Assembly: GCA_964383815.1 (NCBI GenBank)
Contig: CAYLIC010000001.1
Location: 62,001-126,000 of the forward strand
Length of the DNA: 64,000 nucleotides
Origin: UBA11524 sp964383815
Lineage (GTDB): Bacteria; Bacillota; Clostridia; Christensenellales; Aristaeellaceae
Direction of reading: 5' to 3'
Shown: positions 58,633-64,000 of the stretch, one piece after another
Layout: each line of letters opens with the position of its first letter
How positions within the stretch are numbered: the stretch's first letter is position 1
Position numbers and translations under genes: made by a program
Notes under the pieces: model-generated
Database searches by the model: none
What the model was told of the DNA's origin: nothing
Seen by the model: only the letters and a program-made list of their open reading frames with translations

Positions 58633-60676
58633 ATTTGCCCGCCAGGCGGTAGGCTTCGTCGTACAGCCAGTTCTGGCTGGAGAGCGGCTCCTCGCTGCCG
58701 GGATAGCGGCGGGTATAGCTGCCATCCGGCTGCTGCTCCCGGGCCTGCACGTTGTCCTGCCAGATAATGCGGAAGGTGTTCTCCAGCCGGGCCTTGGCCT
58801 TGTCATCCAGGATGGGACAGGCCACCTCCACCCGGCGCAGGGTGTTGCGGGTCATCCAGTCGGCGCTGGAAATGTAGAACCGGGCGCTCTCTCCCTCGCC
58901 AAAGATGTAAATACGGCTGTGCTCCAGAAAGCGCCCCACCACGCTGATGATGCGGATGTTCTCCGTCAGGCCGGGCACGCCTGCCCGCAGGCAGCATATG
59001 CCCCGGACAATCATGTCAATCTTCACACCGGCCTGGCTGGCCTCCACCAGCTTCTTCATCAGGGTCTTGTCGCTCAGGCTGTTCAGCTTCACGCGGATGC
59101 GGCCCTTGTCACCCTTGGCCATTTCGCCGTCAATCATGTCCAGCAGCTTGTTTTGCAGGCAATGGGGCGCCACCAGCAGCTGCTGAACATGGTCCACCGT
59201 TTCGCCCAGCATCAGCGCCTGGAACACCGTCAGCGCCTCCTCGCCAATTTCCTGGCGGGCAGTCAGGTAGCTCAGGTCGGTATACAGGCGGCTGGTCTTT
59301 TCGTTGTAGTTGCCTGTGCCAATCTGCGTAATGTACTGAATGCCGTTCTCGGTTTTCCTTGTAATCAGGCACAGCTTGCTGTGCACCTTAATGTGCTCAA
59401 TGCCGTAAATCACATGGCAACCAGCTTTCTCCAGCCGGCGGCTCCACTCAATGTTGTTCTCCTCATCAAAGCGGGCCTTCAGCTCCACCAGCACGTCCAC
59501 CTGCTTGCCGTTTTCGGCGGCCTCCACCAGGCTTTCCACCACCTTGCTGTCCCGGGCCAGGCGGTACAGGGTCATGCGGATGGAAACCACCTGCGGGTCG
59601 TGAGCGGCCTGGGACAGCATGGTCAGGAACGGTCGGATGCTCTGGTAGGGGTAGTGGAGCAGCACGTCCTTCTCTGCCACCTGATCCAGGATGGGTCGCC
59701 GCTCATCCAAATCCGGCGACGGCTGGGGATGCCGCGGCGCATAGAACAGCTCTGCATGGCTCCTCAGGTGATCGGCAATGCCGTAGAGGAAGGAGGTGTC
59801 CAGGGGTGCATCGTAGGCATACACGCGGGCCTTGTCCAGCTTCAGCAGGTCGCACAGTTTGCCCACAATATCCGCGTCAATCTCCCGGCTCAGTTCCAGG
59901 CGCACAGGGCACAGCTTTTTGCGCAGCTGCACCACCTCTGCCATGTGGTCGCGGTAGTTCAGGTCTTCATCGTAGATGCTGTCCGCATCAATGTCCGCAT
60001 TGCGGGTAATGCGGGCCAGGGTTTTGCTGGCCACCTTGTAGCCGGGGAACATCAGCGGCAGATAGTGGAGGATCAGCTCCTCCGCCAGCATAAAGCAGCC
60101 TGTACGCTCCGGAATGGGAATCAGCCTGGGGAATGCCGTATCCCCACAGGGTACAATGCCAATCTTCTTGCTGCCCTTTCCCTTGGTTTCCAGCACGGCA
60201 ACGGCGTATATGGCCTTGTTCTTCAGGAATGGAAAGGACTGCTTCCGCCCAACGATGAAGGTGGACAGCAGGGGCATATACTCCCTGCGGAACATGTTCG
60301 CCAGGTATTTCTCCGTTTCCTTGCTGATGGCGCGGAAGTTCACCACGGAAATGCCCTGTTCCCCCAGGCGCTCCATCAGCTCCGCATAGGTTTCGTCCCG
60401 CCGGTGGCACAGCTGGCGGATCCGTGCCAGTGCCGCGTCGATCTGCTCCCCCGGTGTCATGAAGGTTTTGTTCTCCCGGCTTTCCTTGTCCAGCAGCATC
60501 TGGTCGTGCAGGCTGCCGATACGCACCATGAAGAACTCGTCCAGGTTGCTCTGGAAAATGGACAGGAAGGACAGCCGCTCGCACAGGGGTACGCGGGCGT
60601 CCTCAGCCTCCTCCAACACGCGCTCATTAAAGCGCAGCCAGGAAAGCTCCCGGTTTTCAAAGCAGGTATTTTCCAT
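58631..60676 (-). CDS. ppk1: Polyphosphate kinase 1
   Basis: 681 aa. It builds inorganic polyphosphate from ATP. The N-terminal FENRELSWLRFNERVLEEA and QSNLDEFFMVR blocks, the phosphorylated His in IKVHSKLCLI and the second HSRIYIFG motif are intact. AAGGAG precedes the ATG. It lies 18 nt after the ABC exporter genes and is likely cotranscribed. Polyphosphate and the alarmone synthetase at 51 kb are both stress responses. Confidence 0.96.
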   Translation of the reverse strand: MENTCFENRELSWLRFNERVLEEAEDARVPLCERLSFLSIFQSNLDEFFMVRIGSLHDQMLLDKESRENKTFMTPGEQIDAALARIRQLCHRRDETYAELMERLGEQGISVVNFRAISKETEKYLANMFRREYMPLLSTFIVGRKQSFPFLKNKAIYAVAVLETKGKGSKKIGIVPCGDTAFPRLIPIPERTGCFMLAEELILHYLPLMFPGYKVASKTLARITRNADIDADSIYDEDLNYRDHMAEVVQLRKKLCPVRLELSREIDADIVGKLCDLLKLDKARVYAYDAPLDTSFLYGIADHLRSHAELFYAPRHPQPSPDLDERRPILDQVAEKDVLLHYPYQSIRPFLTMLSQAAHDPQVVSIRMTLYRLARDSKVVESLVEAAENGKQVDVLVELKARFDEENNIEWSRRLEKAGCHVIYGIEHIKVHSKLCLITRKTENGIQYITQIGTGNYNEKTSRLYTDLSYLTARQEIGEEALTVFQALMLGETVDHVQQLLVAPHCLQNKLLDMIDGEMAKGDKGRIRVKLNSLSDKTLMKKLVEASQAGVKIDMIVRGICCLRAGVPGLTENIRIISVVGRFLEHSRIYIFGEGESARFYISSADWMTRNTLRRVEVACPILDDKAKARLENTFRIIWQDNVQAREQQPDGSYTRRYPGSEEPLSSQNWLYDEAYRLAGK

Positions 60677-60694
60677 GCAAATCGCTCCTTTTCC

Positions 60695-62431
60695 TTATTC
60701 CACCCGGGCAAACTGGCTCTCGTACAGGGTCTTGTAGAAGCCGCCCTTGTCCAGCAGCTCCTGGTGGCTGCCCTGCTCCACCACATGCCCGTCACGCATG
60801 ACAAGGATCACATCGCTTTCGCGGATGGTGGAAAGCCTGTGCGCCACAACAAAGCTGGTGCGGCCCTTCACCATGGCGCTGAAGGCACGCTGCACGTTCA
60901 GCTCGGTGCGGGTATCGATGTTGGAGGTTGCCTCATCCAGGATGAGCATGTCCGGGTTCATCAGCATTACGCGGGCGATGCAGAGAAGCTGCTTCTGTCC
61001 CTGGGAAAGGTTGGCGCCCTGCTCGGTCAGCACGGTGTCGTAGCCGTCCCTCAAGCGGGTGATGAACCCGTGGGCATAGGCCGCCTTGGCTGCCGCGATA
61101 ATTTCCTCCCTGGTGGCATCAGGCTTGCCATAGGCAATGTTCTCCGCCACGGTAGCCTGGGTGAGCCAGGTTTCCTGCAGCACCATGCCAAACCGGGCGC
61201 GCAGTTCGTCCCGGGTCATGTCCCGGATGTCCACGCCGCCCAGGGTAATGCGTCCCTCCGTCACATCGTAAAAGCGCATGAGCAGGTTAATCAGCGTGGT
61301 TTTGCCGCAGCCTGTGGGGCCCACAATGGCAATGCGCCGGCCCGGCTCCACCCGCAGGTTGAAGTGCTGTATCAGCGGCTTGTCCGGCAGGTACTGGAAG
61401 GACACATCCTCAAAGGCAATGGTGGCCTTTTCCGGCGCAGGCAGCGCCTTGGCGGATTCCTGCTCGGCAGGCTCGTCCATCAGTTCCATCAGGCGACGGG
61501 CAGAGGCCAGCGCCGTTTGCAGCTGGGCCAGGATGCCTGTAACTTCATTAAAGGGCTTGGTATACTGGTTGGCATAGCTTAAAAAGCAGCTCAGCTGGCC
61601 CACGGACATGCCGCCGTTCACTGCCGTCAGCGCACCGGCGATGCCCACTGCCGCATACACCAGGCCATTGACAAAGCGTGTCAGGGGGTTGGTGAAGGCC
61701 GGGTAAATCTGGGCCTTGAAGCCCCATTTGTACAGCTGCTGGTTGATTTCCTCATACTTGTCCTCGCTGGCCTGCTCGTGACCAAACAGCTTAATCAGCT
61801 TCTGGCCGGACACCATTTCGTTCACATGCCCGCCCAATTCGCCCTGTATCTGGCTTTGCTTAATAAAGGTCTTGTGGGTTCCTCTGGCAATCAGCGTGGC
61901 AATCAGCAGGGACACAGGTGTCAGCGCCACAACCACCAGGGCAATCAGCGGATTGATGGACAGCATGAAGCACAGCGTGCCCAAAATGGTGATGATGCCA
62001 GAAAACAGCTGGGTGAAACCCTGCAAAAGGCCATCGCCCACCGCATCCACATCGCTGACCACCCGGTTGATAATATTGCCATGGGCCGTGCTGTCAATGT
62101 ATTTCAGCGGCACGCGAATCAGCCGGGAGAAAACCTTCACACGCAGGTCGCTGGTTGTTTTGTAGGAAACGGTGTTGGTGCACAGGCTCATCAGCCACTG
62201 GAACAGCGCACCCAGAGCAATGGCGCCCATCAGCAGCAGCGCATAGTGCCCGATGACCGCAAAGTCCACATTGTCCTTGCCGACAATCACATCCACCGCG
62301 TTGCCGATCAGCACCGGGCACAGCAGGGACATCACCACATACACAATGGCGCAGGCCAGCGCACCCAAAAGCTGCAGGCGATAGGGCTTTACAAACCGCA
62401 TCAGCCGCAGGAAAACATCCTTGTTGCTCAT
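60695..62431 (-). CDS. ABC exporter, fused membrane-ATPase subunit (catalytic half)
   Basis: 578 aa. Six-helix type I exporter domain (about 15-315) and an ABC domain with Walker A GPTGCGKTT, Q-loop VLQETWL, signature LSQGQKQLLCIAR (LSQGQ) and Walker B MLILDEATSNID with the catalytic Glu. It is paired with the upstream gene, whose corresponding residue is Asp, so they should form a heterodimer like BmrCD. GAGGAGG precedes the ATG; 4-nt overlap with the partner. Export of drugs, lipids or peptides is possible. Confidence 0.95.
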   Translation of the reverse strand: MSNKDVFLRLMRFVKPYRLQLLGALACAIVYVVMSLLCPVLIGNAVDVIVGKDNVDFAVIGHYALLLMGAIALGALFQWLMSLCTNTVSYKTTSDLRVKVFSRLIRVPLKYIDSTAHGNIINRVVSDVDAVGDGLLQGFTQLFSGIITILGTLCFMLSINPLIALVVVALTPVSLLIATLIARGTHKTFIKQSQIQGELGGHVNEMVSGQKLIKLFGHEQASEDKYEEINQQLYKWGFKAQIYPAFTNPLTRFVNGLVYAAVGIAGALTAVNGGMSVGQLSCFLSYANQYTKPFNEVTGILAQLQTALASARRLMELMDEPAEQESAKALPAPEKATIAFEDVSFQYLPDKPLIQHFNLRVEPGRRIAIVGPTGCGKTTLINLLMRFYDVTEGRITLGGVDIRDMTRDELRARFGMVLQETWLTQATVAENIAYGKPDATREEIIAAAKAAYAHGFITRLRDGYDTVLTEQGANLSQGQKQLLCIARVMLMNPDMLILDEATSNIDTRTELNVQRAFSAMVKGRTSFVVAHRLSTIRESDVILVMRDGHVVEQGSHQELLDKGGFYKTLYESQFARVE

Positions 62432-64000
62432 GCTTTCGCCTCCTCGCTCTTCATCTGGGATGCGCAAATCTCCTGATAGGTCGGACAGGTGTCCAGCAGG
62501 TGCTCATGGGTACCGCGGCCCACAATTTCCCCATCCTCCATGACGATGATGGTGTCACACCGGCGCACCGTGCTCACCCGCTGGGAAACGGTAATCACCG
62601 TGGGCCTGGGTTCCAGGTGATGCAAGGCCTTCTGCAGAGCGGCATCGGTGGCATAGTCCAGGGCGGAAGAGGAATCATCCAGAATGAGAATATCCGGCTG
62701 ACCCACCAGCGCCCGGGCGATGGTCAGCCGCTGCTTTTGTCCGCCGGAGAAGTTCGCGCCTCCTTGAGCCACAGGGGCATCAAGACCCACTTTGCGGACA
62801 AATTCCTCTGCCTGTGCCGCACGCAGCGCCGCCCATAGTTCTTCGTCTGTGGCATCAGGCTTGCGCCAAAGCAGGTTATCGCGAATGGTGCCGGAAAACA
62901 GCAGGTTGCCCTGAGGCACCATGCCGATTTTTCCGTGAAGCTGGTTCAAGGGGTAGTCCCGCACATCCACGCCATCCACCAGCACCTGACCGGCTGTCAC
63001 ATCGTACAGCCTGGGTATCAGCTGCACCAGGGTGGACTTTGCGCTGCCTGTGCCGCCAATGACCCCCAGGGTCGTCCCGGCGGGAATGTCCAGGTTAATG
63101 CGGTGCAGGGCATACTCCGCGCCCTGATAGTAGGCAAAGTCCACCCCGCGGAAGCTGACACGGCAGGCGCCTGACACCGGCTGCACTTCTTCCCGGCCTG
63201 CATCGTCAATGGAAGGCGCCGTATCGAACACCTCATTGATGCGGGAGGCAGAGGCAGCGGCCTTGGTGAAGATAACCACCAGGTTTGCCACCACCACCAG
63301 GGCCAGAAGAATCTGCGTCATGTAGTTGACAAAGGCAACCACTTCCCCCTGGGACAGGTGCCCGGCCTCCACCCGCACGCCGCCAAACCACAGGATTGCC
63401 ACAATACCCAGGTTGAGAATCAGGAAGCTGAAGGGCGAAAGCACCGCATTCAGCTTGCCAATGCTGATGGCGTTGTCAGCCAGGTCGTCGCAGGCTTCGT
63501 CAAAGCGGGCAGCCTCGCTGTCCTGCTTGCGGAAGGCGCGCACCACCCGGGCGCCCGCCAGATTTTCACGGGTAATCAGCGCCACCCTGTCGGTTTTCCG
63601 CTGGATGGTCTTGAAAAACGGCACAGAGCGGCTCATCACAATGTAGAGCACCAGGGCCACCAGCGGCACAATCGCCAGGAACACCAGGGAAAGGTGCAGG
63701 TCAATGCGCATGGCCATGATAACAGCGCCAATCACCAGGAAAGGCGCCCGCACCACCAGGCGAATCAGCATGGCAACAGCGGTCTGCATCTGGTTGATGT
63801 CGGCGGTCATGCGGGTAATCAGCGTGGGCGTGCCGAAATGGTCCAGATCCCGCCAGGAAAGGGTGTTGATGTGATGAAACAGCGCCCGCCGCAGGTCGGT
63901 TCCCACACCCTGGGAGGCCCGGCAGGCCATGGTCTGGCAGGTCAGGGAGGAGCACAGGCCCACCACACCCAGCAGCACCAGCAGCCCGCCGCGCCGCCAC
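62428..64000 (-). CDS. ABC exporter, fused membrane-ATPase subunit (degenerate site), 5' truncated
   Basis: At least 523 aa; the frame is open past base 64000, so the N-terminus is missing. It has a type I exporter membrane domain and an ABC domain with Walker A GGTGSAKST, signature FSGGQKQRL and Walker B ILILDDSSSALD. The residue after Walker B is Asp instead of Glu, the mark of the non-catalytic half of heterodimeric exporters. It is translationally coupled (ATGA) to the partner gene. Confidence 0.93.
   Translation of the reverse strand, partial: WRRGGLLVLLGVVGLCSSLTCQTMACRASQGVGTDLRRALFHHINTLSWRDLDHFGTPTLITRMTADINQMQTAVAMLIRLVVRAPFLVIGAVIMAMRIDLHLSLVFLAIVPLVALVLYIVMSRSVPFFKTIQRKTDRVALITRENLAGARVVRAFRKQDSEAARFDEACDDLADNAISIGKLNAVLSPFSFLILNLGIVAILWFGGVRVEAGHLSQGEVVAFVNYMTQILLALVVVANLVVIFTKAAASASRINEVFDTAPSIDDAGREEVQPVSGACRVSFRGVDFAYYQGAEYALHRINLDIPAGTTLGVIGGTGSAKSTLVQLIPRLYDVTAGQVLVDGVDVRDYPLNQLHGKIGMVPQGNLLFSGTIRDNLLWRKPDATDEELWAALRAAQAEEFVRKVGLDAPVAQGGANFSGGQKQRLTIARALVGQPDILILDDSSSALDYATDAALQKALHHLEPRPTVITVSQRVSTVRRCDTIIVMEDGEIVGRGTHEHLLDTCPTYQEICASQMKSEEAKA

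Noticed and set aside
58388..61582. 1064-codon open frame antisense to ppk1 and the ABC exporter gene
   Set aside because: Both sense genes have intact catalytic motifs. The long antisense frame follows from biased codon use and has no start signals.
1..64000. CRISPR arrays, insertion sequences, prophage or integrative elements
   Set aside because: No regularly spaced repeats, transposases, or phage structural genes were seen. The single tyrosine recombinase looks like a Xer-type housekeeping protein.

Overview
The window looks like a chromosomal segment of a spore-forming, high-GC member of the Clostridia (Firmicutes). The evidence is an intact spoIIAA-spoIIAB-sigF operon with a sigma-H/Spo0A-type promoter region, a CwlJ-type spore cortex hydrolase, a Gram-positive LexA operator at lexA, two T-box leaders, purine-rich Shine-Dalgarno sites on nearly every gene, and Firmicute gene order (pgpH-ybeY-cdd-era; rbgA-rnhB; dprA-topA-trmFO-hslVU). 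I cannot place it below class level. I see no CRISPR array, insertion sequence, prophage or rRNA. There is one tRNA, Lys(CTT).

Layout. 0-5.7 kb (+): the 3' part of pgpH, a ybeY-cdd gene fusion, era, a small membrane protein and galT. 5.7-9.1 kb: an acetyltransferase, a hemolysin III-like protein and lexA (-), divergent across two LexA boxes from a small Cys-rich protein gene; then a XerS-like tyrosine recombinase with a 36-bp palindrome just upstream. 9.1-24.8 kb (all -): rnhA and proC, then dprA-topA-trmFO-hslV-hslU, then rbgA-rnhB-yraN, a 1364-aa double GT-C glycosyltransferase and comM. 25-29.7 kb: a P-loop kinase-like protein, a C39-like cysteine peptidase, an aldose epimerase and a diacylglycerol kinase-family lipid kinase, with several very small candidate genes. 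29.8-35.3 kb (+): a polar amino acid ABC transporter with an Arg-box-like site, a small membrane protein, cwlJ and an ABC-F ATPase.

35.3-39.8 kb (-): a T-box-controlled fusion of a TIM-barrel isomerase-like domain with an acyl-CoA ligase, murA and tRNA-Lys. 39.8-45.9 kb (+): ychF, an ATP-grasp/DUF2441-like pair, a T-box-controlled aminotransferase-tyrS-yigZ operon. 46-51.5 kb (+): a MacAB-like exporter, a two-component system and a small alarmone synthetase, tightly packed. 51.5-58.6 kb: a DMT transporter, the spoIIA operon, deoD, a 56-aa membrane protein gene, a YgiQ radical SAM protein, a TetR regulator, a ferredoxin and a Cys-rich candidate spore protein. 58.6-64 kb (-): ppk1 and a heterodimeric ABC exporter cut by the window end.

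The most interesting signals are: the paired T-box leaders, which may join the TIM-barrel/ligase fusion and the aminotransferase-tyrS operon in one amino-acid-starvation regulon; the recombinase with its adjacent dif-like palindrome; the YbeY-Cdd fusion; a dispersed AAACCGACC/GGTCGGTTT palindrome present at four loci, once inside an ABC-F coding region; and a probable SOS-controlled Cys-rich small protein. All functional links beyond family membership are inference from sequence read by eye.
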